Assembly (NCBI GenBank): GCA_003999685.1 | Contig: CP021229.1 | Location: 620,001-684,000, forward strand | Direction of reading: 5' to 3' | DNA: 64,000 nt | Origin: Taiwanofungus camphoratus | Taxonomy: Eukaryota > Basidiomycota > Agaricomycetes > Polyporales > Taiwanofungaceae | Shown here: piece after piece, positions 32,901 to 44,311 of the stretch | Position numbering within the stretch: position 1 is the stretch's first letter | Layout of the letters: each line of letters begins with the position of its first letter | Program-made: the position numbers and the translations under genes | Notes under the pieces: model-generated | Database searches by the model: none | Seen by the model: the letters and a program-made list of their open reading frames with translations, nothing else | What the model was told of the DNA's origin: nothing

Positions 32901-33843
32901 CGTAGACCCTAGCTGCGATCTTCTTTTTGATTATTGCGCACACTTCGTTGTAGATTCCGGGTGGGATTGGAATGTTCTTTTGTACCCATGGCGTGTGCGG
33001 TACTACCGGAAAGTCGATAGGAGGGAAGTATTCCGGCTTGAAGCACCCTCTTTCGGAATCATTCCAAGCGAACGCATCAGCATGCAGGGTCATAAAGTGA
33101 TGTAGGAGGTCCCTCTCTGCTGGTTGTAGGAAGTCTCCACTGTGTAGCTTGTCCGTGAGATCGTGCCGTTCTTGCGTATATCGCGAAGTAGGTTCGAAAG
33201 GTGGTGGAGTCGGTGATAGGGTAGGCATCGTCGCTAAAGGGTCGCCTTTAATTTCGCGAATGATTCGGAATCGTTCGTCCAAAGCTCCCAGAATAGGGCG
33301 AGTCTTCAGCGCTACAGGCTTGTACTTCTTTTTCGATGCTGCAAATGTAGGAATAGGGGAAGAATCTGACAACTTAGGAAGGGATACCATCGGATTAGGA
33401 GCAAGGGAGGGTCTTCGGGCTGACTTCGTGACCTTCGTAGCGTTCCTGGGACCTGGAATGGGGATAGAGGATATGTCTTTAGAGGCGGAAAGCGAAAGCA
33501 TAGGGAGAGAATTCGGATTATCGTGTGAAAGGAAGGGAGCCTCGTGCGGTGTTGCTGCTGCTAGAAAGCCAGATAGCCACCTAGTATGATCAGCCGGACC
33601 TTCCGAGACTTTCGAAGTTTCGCTAAAATAGAGAGACTGCAGATAGCTAGACACAGAGTTAGAGACTGATAGATAGAGCGCAGGAACAGAATTGTTATCT
33701 GCTGCATTTACAGCAGCGAAAGACACGATTTTAGGGGTATCAGATTCATACTCAACGACCAGGGCGACCTCTCCTTGATTTCTCAAATCCTCGAAATCTA
33801 AAAACCCGATCGCAAATGATTCGAAGAGTTCGCGTGGGGGCAA
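29989..33843 (-). CDS. Pol polyprotein, unit 3
   Basis: The 1,284-codon frame looks whole and its translation matches unit 1. Units 3 and 4 share one silent G in the N-terminal part of this frame where units 1 and 2 have A, hinting that 3 and 4 arose from one another. Confidence 0.92.
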   Translation of the reverse strand: MPPRELFESFAIGFLDFEDLRNQGEVALVVEYESDTPKIVSFAAVNAADNNSVPALYLSVSNSVSSYLQSLYFSETSKVSEGPADHTRWLSGFLAAATPHEAPFLSHDNPNSLPMLSLSASKDISSIPIPGPRNATKVTKSARRPSLAPNPMVSLPKLSDSSPIPTFAASKKKYKPVALKTRPILGALDERFRIIREIKGDPLATMPTLSPTPPPFEPTSRYTQERHDLTDKLHSGDFLQPAERDLLHHFMTLHADAFAWNDSERGCFKPEYFPPIDFPVVPHTPWVQKNIPIPPGIYNEVCAIIKKKIAARVYEPSNSSYRSRWFCVVKKDGKSLRLVHSLEPLNAVTIQHSGVPSTPEHLAEQFGGRPCGAMLDLYVGYDERLIAETSRDLTTFQTPFGAMRLVTLPMGWTNSVPIFHDDVTHILQPEIPHLTVPYIDDVPVKGPESSYDLVPISENPGIRKFVWEHFTNLNRIVTRMRYAGGTFSGVKSILIAREITVVGHRCTPEGRLPDESRVAAIRNWGPCATLSDVRAFLGTIGVVRIFIRNFAHRADALVRLTRKAVPFEFGPAQIAAQEDLKDALLSSPALRSINYSSGAPVILAVDTSYIAVGYHLCQCDEDNPKVRFYNRFGSITLNDRERRFSQPKLEIYGLFRALRVLRIYLIGVRNLIVEVDARYIKGMLQNPDIAPSASINRWIVSILTFHFTLVHVPGTMHGPDGLSRRTPQPGDQEESSEEDFEDWIDKMHSFLHHIQAPPSHPIPSISTLFPYEFASNIPITTPTPPIAPTFASELAEDSQGLNREEESYDTVPRSEMAKEADARLDLVAKFLRSLARPANLSDAEYEGFVKYCLLFFLDEDILWRKDPQGAHKLVVRQADRLRILRECHDAVAHGGIHATKVLISERFWWPYHHIDIAWYVRSCHLCQIRQVRQILIPPTVATPAPIFAKVHIDTMHMPPSNGFRYLVQGRCSLTQYPEFRMLRKETAKALAEWLFEDFVCRWGALSEIVTDNGAPFVKATNYIAKKYQLRHIRISGYNSRANGLVERPHFDVRQALFKAVDGEESKWSQATYSVFWSERITTRKRMGCSPYFAVTGTHPVIPLDVVEATYILPPPSSMLSTTDLIARRAIALQKRVTQIAELHSKVYEARRQAALRFEEKHKHSIHDFNFEKGDLVLIRNTQIEKSLNRKMRPRYLGPVLVVSRNKGGAYILCELDGSVLDRPTAAFRVIPYLARKALELPTELLDVSTERLRELELTTTQGDDEELGSYPYSPKSGSSPSEAH

Positions 33844-36731
33844 CTATGATGATGGGCTGGTAAGAACTTTTGACGTCCTCGAGGCATCGTAGGGATGGTC
33901 GCGACTTCGCTCGTGTTCGGGCATACGATCGTGATGGTCTGCTCCTCGTTTCCGAAGTTCTTAACCACACTCTCGGTTACCACATCGAAGGGTCGGCCTA
34001 GAAGGATATCGTAGGAGGGATTGCGTATGACGTGTATCTGTAGGTACAACACGATGTCGCCTACTTGGAACGAGACATTTCGAACCAGTCCTAAAGAACG
34101 GTCAATACTGCCATTAGCCGACTGCATATTTAGCTGCACGGAAGGGTCGTAAATTAGCCCTAAGGCATGACAGACTTGCTCTGACATCGCAACCACTTGT
34201 GACCCAGGGTCCACGATGCATTCGATTCGCTCTTTGTTGTCGATTAGAGCTTCGATAGAACGGATAGAATTCGAGTCGCGGGCTACTATGATTTCGGAGG
34301 GTTCTTCCTTTCCGGGTACGTGTCGTAAGTACGTTTCGTAGGGGTCTGGAATGATGGTCGAACCAGGGACAAGGGGTTCACCATGGCACGATAGTTCGGA
34401 GGTTGCTAGCGTCGTTTTAGAAGCGAGATCGTCTGAGAGTTCCGTAATTTGAGCCATATGAGTAGCCTTAGGATCCATAGGCACACGTTTAGGGGTGATG
34501 GCTTCGCGATATCGCGCACGAACATCCGGGGATATAGATAGTAACTCCTCAGGCGTTAGTGTAACCACTGGTGTCCTCATAGATCGCGCGAATATTTCCT
34601 CTGTAAGTTTCTCCTGATGAACCGGTGTGATCGTCTTATAGGCCACGTCCTTGCCTTTATCTGCTGTAGGCTTCGGAGCTGCTGCGAAATTTCGAAGATT
34701 CGGAGGTGCGTAAGTAGCATCTCGAGCATTAGCGAAAGGATGTACTGGTGGAGCGGGCGGTGGAATGGCTGCCTGTGATGCTGGTTGGGCTGGTACGTTA
34801 GGTGTAGACGAGGCATGCTCCGATGAGTTCGTGGGCGGATCGGACGCATTCGCAGGCTTCGGAGGCGAAGGCGCTGAATTAGAAGGATAGTTGGATCGCC
34901 TTAGAATGGTAGGAGGGGTCTGGTTCTGCGTCTCTGCCACTGGGGCATCTTGGTTAGCAGGGGGATCCACTACCGGATGCCGATCGTGTCCTATCGGAGG
35001 TGCGTTGGCTATGGGTGGGTTTCTAGGATCAGACTGCGCGTTAGGAGCACCCTGCCTTCTGCGCTGGGGTACTTCCACACCATCGAAGACTTCGCGACGT
35101 CTCCGAAGTTGGTAAATCTCGTGTTCTAAAGCGGCTATACGATCCTCGGCGGATAGTGAGAATGCGGGCACATTTAGGCGATTGTCGATTTCGAATAGGA
35201 GCTGGGGGGAGGAATTCGTGCCATTTCGTCGATGATATTCGTAAAGCCTATCGCGAATCGTACGTCCTGGGATCGTTCTGGGTACAAAATTTCCATTTGG
35301 CAGCACTATCTTTCCATCTGGGTTGCGCTTGCACTTGCCATCCTTGATGTCTTGCTCGATGTGCTTGCAACACCTAGTGCAGCAGTCCAAGTCCCCGCAA
35401 TAGTGACAGTACTGGCCTTCTACATGAGTGTGCTCGCCGCGCGAGCTGTCCAATCGAGAGGGTCGCTGGTTCGCAAGAACAGGAGCTAGCGCACTGGTTA
35501 CGGACTTCGTGAGGATCTCCGCGAACGTCTGTAGATCCTCTATCTTTAGCGATGAGCCCCCCACGGGCACGGCAGTGGGCGAAGTAGTTACAGTCGTAGC
35601 AGAGGTAAGAGTCGTAGAAGTACCAAGGAGTACGAACTTCGCTGCGCTATGTAGCTGGTCCAAGGTGTAGGGATCATCGGGTAAGTGATCAGGGAACTTT
35701 AGCTGTAACCTAGTAGACACGCGAGCCCATAGCGAAGGCTGGAAGGCCCTCGCGAAAGCACGGCTTTGCTCGATAGTAGACAACCTATTTTTCGAAATTA
35801 GGTACTTCGTGATGGCATAAAACTCACGATAGAAGCTTCCTAAGTCTGCCGCATTGTTGATTCCAATTCTAGCACGTTCTCCTATCAACTGATCCAAGTC
35901 AGACATAGACCACATTCTATCGTCCTCTGTGCCTGGGTAGAGGCTTCTAATCTCCTTCTTGAAGTCTTCGTAGGTCTTCGTGACATCGGAACACTCAGGG
36001 AGGGACTCCCATAGGTCCGAAACATCGATAGGAGGGTAGCGAGTAGTCCAGTGTTTCTTCGTCGCCTCATCCGCTATCTGGCAGCGGACAAAAAGTGACT
36101 CTAAGTCCTGGAAATACCTTCGGATGGTCCTAGGCTGGTCAGGATCGAAGGTGGGGGATGTACGATCTCCTCGAGGCGGCATGAGTGGAGGTGCGTTCAT
36201 GGTTGACACAGAAATAGGATTTAGGGGATTAGCTAAACTGGGTGCGGTCAGAGATGGGTTCGAAGCTGAGTTGATGCTAGCTGAAGAAGATTGGGTCGTA
36301 GAAGCGTCGGAAAGTGTAATAGAAGGAATCGGAGGGGAACGCGAAGCTGATGGGAGCGTAGAGGATAGCTGAGGGGATGCCGGTAAATGGACTAAGATAG
36401 GGTCAGACGCTGAAGAAGGACCGCTTCCTTCGGAGGTGTTAGGAAGCTCCGGGGACGTGGACTGAGGTTCGAAGTCCTCAATTGGTGAGTCTTCGGACGT
36501 GGTAAGCGTGTCTAGAGACCCTTCGAAAAGAGCCTCAAAGTCGGGGGTCAATTCGGAAGATTCGAGTGTAGAAATGATATCGGAGGGGATAGTCGTAGGT
36601 GTTCGCGAAGAGGTGTTTCGTGGAAGGCCTGCTTGAGTATAGTAACGATAGCCGACCTGAAAGAACTCGGATAGTAACTGATCGCTGTTTCTCGGAGAGG
36701 ACTGGTTAGACGTAGGATGATCTGAAGGCAA
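33798..36731 (-). CDS. Gag-protease polyprotein, unit 3
   Basis: 977 codons, open throughout and the same as unit 1 in translation. It retains the 46-nt overlap with pol and the slippery site. Confidence 0.88.
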   Translation of the reverse strand: MPSDHPTSNQSSPRNSDQLLSEFFQVGYRYYTQAGLPRNTSSRTPTTIPSDIISTLESSELTPDFEALFEGSLDTLTTSEDSPIEDFEPQSTSPELPNTSEGSGPSSASDPILVHLPASPQLSSTLPSASRSPPIPSITLSDASTTQSSSASINSASNPSLTAPSLANPLNPISVSTMNAPPLMPPRGDRTSPTFDPDQPRTIRRYFQDLESLFVRCQIADEATKKHWTTRYPPIDVSDLWESLPECSDVTKTYEDFKKEIRSLYPGTEDDRMWSMSDLDQLIGERARIGINNAADLGSFYREFYAITKYLISKNRLSTIEQSRAFARAFQPSLWARVSTRLQLKFPDHLPDDPYTLDQLHSAAKFVLLGTSTTLTSATTVTTSPTAVPVGGSSLKIEDLQTFAEILTKSVTSALAPVLANQRPSRLDSSRGEHTHVEGQYCHYCGDLDCCTRCCKHIEQDIKDGKCKRNPDGKIVLPNGNFVPRTIPGRTIRDRLYEYHRRNGTNSSPQLLFEIDNRLNVPAFSLSAEDRIAALEHEIYQLRRRREVFDGVEVPQRRRQGAPNAQSDPRNPPIANAPPIGHDRHPVVDPPANQDAPVAETQNQTPPTILRRSNYPSNSAPSPPKPANASDPPTNSSEHASSTPNVPAQPASQAAIPPPAPPVHPFANARDATYAPPNLRNFAAAPKPTADKGKDVAYKTITPVHQEKLTEEIFARSMRTPVVTLTPEELLSISPDVRARYREAITPKRVPMDPKATHMAQITELSDDLASKTTLATSELSCHGEPLVPGSTIIPDPYETYLRHVPGKEEPSEIIVARDSNSIRSIEALIDNKERIECIVDPGSQVVAMSEQVCHALGLIYDPSVQLNMQSANGSIDRSLGLVRNVSFQVGDIVLYLQIHVIRNPSYDILLGRPFDVVTESVVKNFGNEEQTITIVCPNTSEVATIPTMPRGRQKFLPAHHHSCPHANSSNHLRSGF

Positions 36732-36771
36732 TGAAATCTTGACTGCTCCCCCTCGCGGTGGGCTCCAGAAA

Positions 36772-38378
36772 TGATACGACCTAGGGGACCCTGGTACCTA
36801 GGGAGTGCTCCGCAACGTGGCTGGGGGTAGTGTGATAACTGTGAAGGTGTGAGGGTAGGAGCTACAACCTGTATGATACCGGGAAACCTGTATGTCTTGT
36901 TTTTATAAGTGGGGGAGTAAGGGGCCAAGGGTCCTGCACAACAGGATCTTGTTCCTAAGTGCTATACTAACCCTGAGGCCTTGCGAGGCCCTCCGAAGTA
37001 TGCGAAGTTCTTCGAGGTTTTGCGAAGTCCTTCGAAGTTTTAGCTAAATCGCGCGAGCTGACTTCGTAGATGTTGCGAAGTCCTTCTAGCTAGAGTTAGC
37101 TAAAGGGCGTAAGGCTTAGGGGTGTGTTAGAGCGAAGTGGGCGAGGTCTGGCTAGCGTAGGAGACCTGTAGGAGAGGTCGGGGAGTTCGAGGGCGTAGGG
37201 AGCTGTACTATAGCCTGTAACTAAGGCTATGGGAGGGTCGTAGGGCTATTCGTAGGACGTAGGGATAACGCAACGTGAGCCTAAGGGTATAACTAAGGCG
37301 GAGGCCCACCGGATAGGTGCTATAAAAGGTGCTGAAGGGTGCGAAGTCACGGCGACTTTCGTAGATCGTAGTGCGTAGTTCGGGAAGCGTAGACGTGGTT
37401 CGTAGATATATCGCGAGCGTAGACGTAGTTCAAAGGTACTGAAACGAAGCTGGGGTGGAGACTTAGGGACCTTAGGACCGTTCCTAAGGTTGTACTCGCG
37501 GCGCTTTCCTGAGATCGGAGCTACAGGGGAACTGGTATTCCAAAGAGAGAAGCGTGCACTGAGGGGTCTCTCTCGTACATAGTAAACTACCTCTGACTAA
37601 ATAGGGGAGCGTGAGGTGAACTAATCTTGCGCGAAGTGATCCTTACGAGTCCGAAATGTGTACTAAAACGCCTGGACTCCGAAGTGAACACGAGGAGGAT
37701 AGGAACTAATTAGGAACTGAAACAGGGGAACTACGAACGGTAGAAAGGTGACCAACTTCATTCACGAGGGCGGGATGACTATCCGAGAGCAGCCATGCGC
37801 CGTGATCACCTATCTTAGCGGGCTAAGAGCGCACGAAGTTCTTAGCAGCGGGACTTGGCCTAATCGGGGCAGGAGGTGTCCTAACTGGGTGGAGGGTCAT
37901 GTGGGTACGCCCTAGGATGACCTTATGGCATAGGATCGAGACCCATGGGGGTGCACAAGGCTTCCTACGTCCAGCTTCTGGAACTTCGGACCGTTTCGGA
38001 GCCTATCGGAGGTAACTGCAATCACAAGAGCTAGGAGAGACTTAGCTAAGACTTCTTAGCTAAGCCCGGGATGAGTGACGTAGTAGATAGGACCTAGATC
38101 CAATGGAACAGTATGGGAGGGCCGGCAGTGTCCGATAGTGGACTTAGCAGGAGTTAGGGACTTCGCGTCTAGCATTCGAAATCTCGTAGCACCTCGTGTG
38201 GCTTCGCAAGACTTCGTAGGGTGTTAGGAGGGTTTAGGAAAGAGAGGGGGCGTTAGGAACTTTATAGGAACCTATCCCTCCTGTCGTAGGCTGTAGGAGA
38301 GTCTTAGAGTGGTCGGTTGGGGGATTAGAAAGCTCCTAAAATCGCGATTCGGGGGCCAGGAGGCTACGGGACTCATCA
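36772..38378 (-). repeat. LTR 4 (5' LTR of unit 3, 3' LTR of unit 4)
   Basis: 1,607 bp. It carries one substitution near 37979 not seen in the other four array LTRs, the only LTR difference noticed within the array. Confidence 0.92.
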
Positions 38379-38546
38379 CCTCCTCCCTATTGAAATCCTG
38401 ACTGTCCTCAGTCAGTGTGCGCGACCGTGGGAACTTGTAGCCTATCGCGTCCGATCTGCGAAGCGGGCGATATCCTGATAGAAGCTAATTGTGGGTGCCT
38501 CTTATCTTTTTCTCCTTTCTCCCCTTTTGCCTTTCCCTTCCCCATC

Positions 38547-39924
38547 ATGTTCGACGATATGGACTCTGATGGTGTTGGCCTAGCTCACAGCGACGTCCTG
38601 GCGCTCCTCGATTCTCGTCCGGAGGGCGTAGCGGAGGCCGAAGATTACTTGCGGTGGGCGAGGAACTTAGGACGTCGTGTGGTACGTACCCTCCTCGGTC
38701 GCCCGTTACATCGTCTTCACTGCGTTATAGGGTAACTGGCGGGTCCTGTCCCAGGCTTCGAACGCTCCTGCCGATCCTACTTTAGAGGCCGCCATCGTCG
38801 AAGGTTTGACGGCGATCCTCCCTCTCGCGGACTCGTCGTGGATCTCGTGGGCGCGTACCGGCTTTCCTCAGTTCGCCGCTATGCTTCAAGAGCGAGACGC
38901 GCAGCGCGAACTTGCCCGCGCGACCGAACGACTTCGTGTGGAGGCGGCCGAGCGCGCTGCGCTTGAACGTGCTGCCCAACTTGCGGCTTCGTCTTCTGCT
39001 CCTTCGCCGGCCCCTAGTCGTACCTCATCGCGTACTCGTCGTCCCTCAGCTCGGGCCAAGGCAGCAGCTTCTACTCGCGCGGCTTCCCAGGCCAGCTCGA
39101 TCATGGCCTCCGTTTCTAGCGGCCAAGTCGGCGAACTCGCCTCGTCCACGAGTTCGGGTGTCTTCGTAGGGGTCCCTCCTGCTCAGGGGAAGGACACTGC
39201 GAAGGCGAAGGCTCCTCCGACGCCCGAAGCCCTGGCTAACATGGCGAAGGCGGCGGAGCATAGGCGAACTCATGCGAAGGTGAGTGCACGTCCTTTTCGT
39301 GACCGTTCGCGGCTTATGATTGCTACCTAGTGCGATCGCTGCAGCACCTACACCGCAGACTTCGAGTGCGAACTCCCCGCGGGCGCCGTGAAGTGTGGTA
39401 AGTGCCTGCGAGAGTCGCAGGGGTGTTATTGGGGCGGATTCTCCGTAGACGGTAAGGAGCGCGGCGTGCGCGTTTCGAAGCGTGGTAGGGCTTCTCGTGC
39501 CCTCGTTATCGTGACATTGCTGATGTTAAGACGTTCCCTAGCTGCGGGCCAACCTCCTCAGGTGTCCCCGCCTCGCGCCCGCGAGTCCAAGAAGGCGAAG
39601 TCGGCCCCTGCGCCTACGATGTCGCTCGAGGCCTCGCTGGCCCTTAACGGCGCTGAATACTTGGACGGCCTCACCCCTGCGCATCAAGCCATTGTCGAAG
39701 GCCTCTGGTATGACCGCGCGATGGCCGAGAGTCGCGCGATGCGTCTCGAAGACTACATCTCGGGGCTCTATCGTGCCGAAACCGCCCTAACCGGTCGTAC
39801 GCCTGCACCGCTCGACTTGAGCTCTCTCCCCCTTCCTCGCCGTCGCGTCGCCGCCTCCTCTACCGATCCTGGTCCCTCTGGTGAGTCCGAGCAGGATGAG
39901 GAAGATGCCGAGGCCGAGGTTTAG
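38547..39924 (+). CDS. Antisense accessory gene, unit 4
   Basis: Three open blocks with the same gaps. The translation matches unit 2. Confidence 0.66.
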
Positions 39925-40456
39925 AAGGTGGGGGGTTCGTAGTTCGTCATCTCGCCCGTTCCGTATCTGTCGCACCAACGTGCTGTATTCTCTCTCGTTG
40001 CGCGTCCCTTTGCTAGGGACCTTTTCCAATATGTGTACAGTAGTCTGAATAAAGCGGACGCAAACGTCGTCCTTGTGAAAAGGTTCCTAAGTGTGTGAAG
40101 TAACCAAACAACACAGCGAAGAATTAGAAGACTTAGGGGGATAAAATGCGCTCATTTAGGCTCAGTAAATCATCATGGCCTTGAAGGGCTTAAGGCCCCT
40201 CGCGCAATCTTCGCTCCGCTCGGCGTTTTAGGAGCTTTTTAGAACGATATCGCGACTTCGTGAGTTGAATCACTATAGTAAAAAGTAGGAGATGTTGTAA
40301 GTAAAAATTCGTAGACATTCGGAACTTCGTAGCTGTCAAACTGAGTGGGGGCTTGTTGGGGAAAGTAAAACATGACCAAAAGGTAAGCGAAAAGTAAAAT
40401 GGACGTAGCGTAATCTTAGCTAAAGTCGGGGTATCGTCGATTGCTCCTCTGATTCT

Positions 40457-43400
40457 TTAGTGAGCTTCAGATGGACTAGAGCCGGACTTAGGAGAGTAGG
40501 GATACGATCCTAGTTCTTCGTCATCGCCTTGGGTGGTAGTCAGCTCTAGTTCGCGAAGTCGCTCCGTCGACACGTCCAGGAGTTCGGTAGGAAGTTCGAG
40601 GGCTTTTCGCGCTAAGTAGGGGATGACTCGGAAGGCTGCCGTAGGCCTGTCGAGTACCGAACCATCCAATTCGCATAGGATATAAGCACCACCTTTGTTC
40701 CTAGATACTACGAGTACTGGGCCGAGGTAGCGAGGTCGCATCTTCCGATTTAGGGACTTTTCTATCTGTGTGTTGCGAATTAGTACTAAATCGCCCTTTT
40801 CGAAGTTGAAATCGTGGATGGAGTGCTTATGCTTCTCTTCGAATCGCAGAGCAGCTTGTCTTCGCGCTTCGTAGACCTTCGAATGTAGTTCCGCTATCTG
40901 AGTCACCCGCTTTTGCAATGCGATAGCTCGACGTGCGATAAGATCGGTCGTGGATAGCATAGAAGACGGAGGAGGAAGGATATAGGTGGCCTCTACGACG
41001 TCCAAAGGGATAACAGGGTGGGTGCCAGTGACCGCGAAATAGGGCGAACATCCCATGCGCTTTCGAGTCGTGATCCTTTCGGACCAGAAGACTGAGTACG
41101 TTGCCTGAGACCATTTAGACTCTTCGCCATCCACGGCCTTGAATAGAGCCTGCCTAACATCGAAGTGAGGCCTCTCCACCAGTCCGTTGGCACGCGAATT
41201 GTATCCGCTAATTCGGATGTGTCGTAGCTGGTACTTCTTCGCTATGTAGTTCGTGGCTTTTACGAAGGGAGCGCCGTTGTCCGTGACTATCTCCGATAGC
41301 GCACCCCACCTACAAACAAAGTCTTCGAAGAGCCATTCTGCCAAAGCTTTAGCCGTCTCCTTGCGAAGCATCCGAAATTCGGGGTACTGGGTTAGAGAAC
41401 ACCGGCCTTGCACCAAGTACCTAAATCCGTTAGAAGGGGGCATATGCATGGTATCTATATGAACCTTTGCAAAGATCGGAGCGGGCGTAGCGACCGTAGG
41501 AGGGATTAGGATCTGCCGCACTTGGCGAATCTGGCATAGGTGGCAGCTTCGAACATACCAGGCAATGTCGATATGGTGGTAGGGCCACCAAAACCGCTCC
41601 GAAATCAGCACCTTCGTAGCGTGTATTCCTCCATGCGCGACTGCATCGTGACATTCTCGGAGGATTCGTAGACGATCTGCCTGCCTTACAACTAGTTTGT
41701 GAGCTCCTTGTGGATCTTTGCGCCAAAGTATGTCCTCGTCGAGGAAGAATAGAAGACAGTATTTTACGAAACCTTCGTATTCTGCATCCGATAGGTTGGC
41801 AGGTCTCGCGAGGCTTCGTAGGAATTTTGCTACTAAGTCAAGTCTTGCGTCAGCTTCCTTGGCCATTTCGGATCTTGGGACGGTATCGTAGCTCTCCTCC
41901 TCCCTATTGAGACCTTGGCTGTCCTCAGCCAACTCGGAGGCGAAGGTTGGAGCTATTGGAGGTGTGGGTGTTGTGATAGGAATGTTAGAGGCGAATTCGT
42001 AAGGGAATAGGGTAGAAATCGATGGTATAGGATGGGAAGGGGGGGCTTGGATGTGATGTAGAAACGAGTGCATTTTGTCTATCCAGTCTTCGAAGTCTTC
42101 TTCGCTGCTCTCTTCTTGATCTCCTGGCTGGGGGGTTCGTCTTGATAGTCCATCTGGTCCATGCATCGTACCTGGTACATGTACTAGGGTGAAATGGAAT
42201 GTTAGAATCGATACGATCCAGCGATTTATACTCGCGCTGGGTGCGATGTCCGGATTTTGCAACATCCCTTTGATATAGCGTGCGTCCACTTCCACTATAA
42301 GGTTCCTAACTCCGATTAGGTAGATTCGTAGTACGCGAAGTGCTCGAAACAATCCGTAGATCTCTAACTTCGGTTGCGAGAACCTCCGCTCGCGATCATT
42401 TAGGGTGATGGATCCGAAACGATTGTAGAATCGGACTTTAGGGTTGTCCTCATCGCATTGGCAAAGGTGATAGCCAACTGCAATATAGGAGGTGTCAACC
42501 GCTAAGATGACGGGCGCACCTGACGAATAGTTAATGGATCGGAGAGCTGGAGAGGACAGCAAAGCATCCTTAAGGTCCTCCTGCGCTGCGATTTGCGCTG
42601 GACCAAATTCGAAGGGTACCGCCTTTCGCGTTAGGCGTACTAAGGCATCTGCACGATGCGCGAAGTTTCGGATGAAGATACGGACCACTCCAATGGTTCC
42701 TAAAAAGGCTCGAACGTCAGATAGGGTCGCACAAGGTCCCCAGTTGCGTATGGCTGCAACACGAGACTCGTCCGGTAGGCGACCTTCTGGAGTACACCGA
42801 TGCCCCACAACGGTGATTTCGCGGGCAATTAGAATGCTTTTAACTCCAGAAAAGGTACCTCCTGCGTAGCGCATGCGTGTGACTATCCTATTGAGGTTCG
42901 TAAAATGTTCCCAAACAAACTTTCGAATGCCTGGGTTCTCCGAAATAGGTACGAGATCGTACGAACTTTCAGGGCCTTTGACCGGAACATCGTCGATATA
43001 GGGAACCGTTAGGTGAGGAATTTCGGGCTGTAGGATGTGCGTAACATCATCGTGGAAGATAGGGACCGAGTTGGTCCATCCCATAGGTAGAGTGACCAAT
43101 CTCATAGCTCCGAAAGGTGTTTGAAATGTCGTAAGATCGCGCGAAGTCTCCGCTATCAAGCGTTCATCGTAGCCTACATATAGATCCAACATAGCACCAC
43201 AAGGTCGTCCTCCGAACTGTTCTGCGAGGTGTTCGGGAGTCGAGGGAACACCTGAGTGTTGAATCGTGACAGCGTTTAGGGGTTCCAGACTATGTACAAG
43301 GCGTAGGGACTTTCCGTCTTTCTTCACCACACAAAACCATCGTGAACGATAGGAAGAATTCGAAGGTTCGTAGACCCTAGCTGCGATCTTCTTTTTGATT

Positions 43401-44311
43401 ATTGCGCACACTTCGTTGTAGATTCCGGGTGGGATTGGAATGTTCTTTTGTACCCATGGCGTGTGCGGTACTACCGGAAAGTCGATAGGAGGGAAGTATT
43501 CCGGCTTGAAGCACCCTCTTTCGGAATCATTCCAAGCGAACGCATCAGCATGCAGGGTCATAAAGTGATGTAGGAGGTCCCTCTCTGCTGGTTGTAGGAA
43601 GTCTCCACTGTGTAGCTTGTCCGTGAGATCGTGCCGTTCTTGCGTATATCGCGAAGTAGGTTCGAAAGGTGGTGGAGTCGGTGATAGGGTAGGCATCGTC
43701 GCTAAAGGGTCGCCTTTAATTTCGCGAATGATTCGGAATCGTTCGTCCAAAGCTCCCAGAATAGGGCGAGTCTTCAGCGCTACAGGCTTGTACTTCTTTT
43801 TCGATGCTGCAAATGTAGGAATAGGGGAAGAATCTGACAACTTAGGAAGGGATACCATCGGATTAGGAGCAAGGGAGGGTCTTCGGGCTGACTTCGTGAC
43901 CTTCGTAGCGTTCCTGGGACCTGGAATGGGGATAGAGGATATGTCTTTAGAGGCGGAAAGCGAAAGCATAGGGAGAGAATTCGGATTATCGTGTGAAAGG
44001 AAGGGAGCCTCGTGCGGTGTTGCTGCTGCTAGAAAGCCAGATAGCCACCTAGTATGATCAGCCGGACCTTCCGAGACTTTCGAAGTTTCGCTAAAATAGA
44101 GAGACTGCAGATAGCTAGACACAGAGTTAGAGACTGATAGATAGAGCGCAGGAACAGAATTGTTATCTGCTGCATTTACAGCAGCGAAAGACACGATTTT
44201 AGGGGTATCAGATTCATACTCAACGACCAGGGCGACCTCTCCTTGATTTCTCAAATCCTCGAAATCTAAAAACCCGATCGCAAATGATTCGAAGAGTTCG
44301 CGTGGGGGCAA
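40457..44311 (-). CDS. Pol polyprotein, unit 4
   Basis: The 1,284-codon frame looks whole and matches unit 3. Confidence 0.92.
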   Translation of the reverse strand: MPPRELFESFAIGFLDFEDLRNQGEVALVVEYESDTPKIVSFAAVNAADNNSVPALYLSVSNSVSSYLQSLYFSETSKVSEGPADHTRWLSGFLAAATPHEAPFLSHDNPNSLPMLSLSASKDISSIPIPGPRNATKVTKSARRPSLAPNPMVSLPKLSDSSPIPTFAASKKKYKPVALKTRPILGALDERFRIIREIKGDPLATMPTLSPTPPPFEPTSRYTQERHDLTDKLHSGDFLQPAERDLLHHFMTLHADAFAWNDSERGCFKPEYFPPIDFPVVPHTPWVQKNIPIPPGIYNEVCAIIKKKIAARVYEPSNSSYRSRWFCVVKKDGKSLRLVHSLEPLNAVTIQHSGVPSTPEHLAEQFGGRPCGAMLDLYVGYDERLIAETSRDLTTFQTPFGAMRLVTLPMGWTNSVPIFHDDVTHILQPEIPHLTVPYIDDVPVKGPESSYDLVPISENPGIRKFVWEHFTNLNRIVTRMRYAGGTFSGVKSILIAREITVVGHRCTPEGRLPDESRVAAIRNWGPCATLSDVRAFLGTIGVVRIFIRNFAHRADALVRLTRKAVPFEFGPAQIAAQEDLKDALLSSPALRSINYSSGAPVILAVDTSYIAVGYHLCQCDEDNPKVRFYNRFGSITLNDRERRFSQPKLEIYGLFRALRVLRIYLIGVRNLIVEVDARYIKGMLQNPDIAPSASINRWIVSILTFHFTLVHVPGTMHGPDGLSRRTPQPGDQEESSEEDFEDWIDKMHSFLHHIQAPPSHPIPSISTLFPYEFASNIPITTPTPPIAPTFASELAEDSQGLNREEESYDTVPRSEMAKEADARLDLVAKFLRSLARPANLSDAEYEGFVKYCLLFFLDEDILWRKDPQGAHKLVVRQADRLRILRECHDAVAHGGIHATKVLISERFWWPYHHIDIAWYVRSCHLCQIRQVRQILIPPTVATPAPIFAKVHIDTMHMPPSNGFRYLVQGRCSLTQYPEFRMLRKETAKALAEWLFEDFVCRWGALSEIVTDNGAPFVKATNYIAKKYQLRHIRISGYNSRANGLVERPHFDVRQALFKAVDGEESKWSQATYSVFWSERITTRKRMGCSPYFAVTGTHPVIPLDVVEATYILPPPSSMLSTTDLIARRAIALQKRVTQIAELHSKVYEARRQAALRFEEKHKHSIHDFNFEKGDLVLIRNTQIEKSLNRKMRPRYLGPVLVVSRNKGGAYILCELDGSVLDRPTAAFRVIPYLARKALELPTELLDVSTERLRELELTTTQGDDEELGSYPYSPKSGSSPSEAH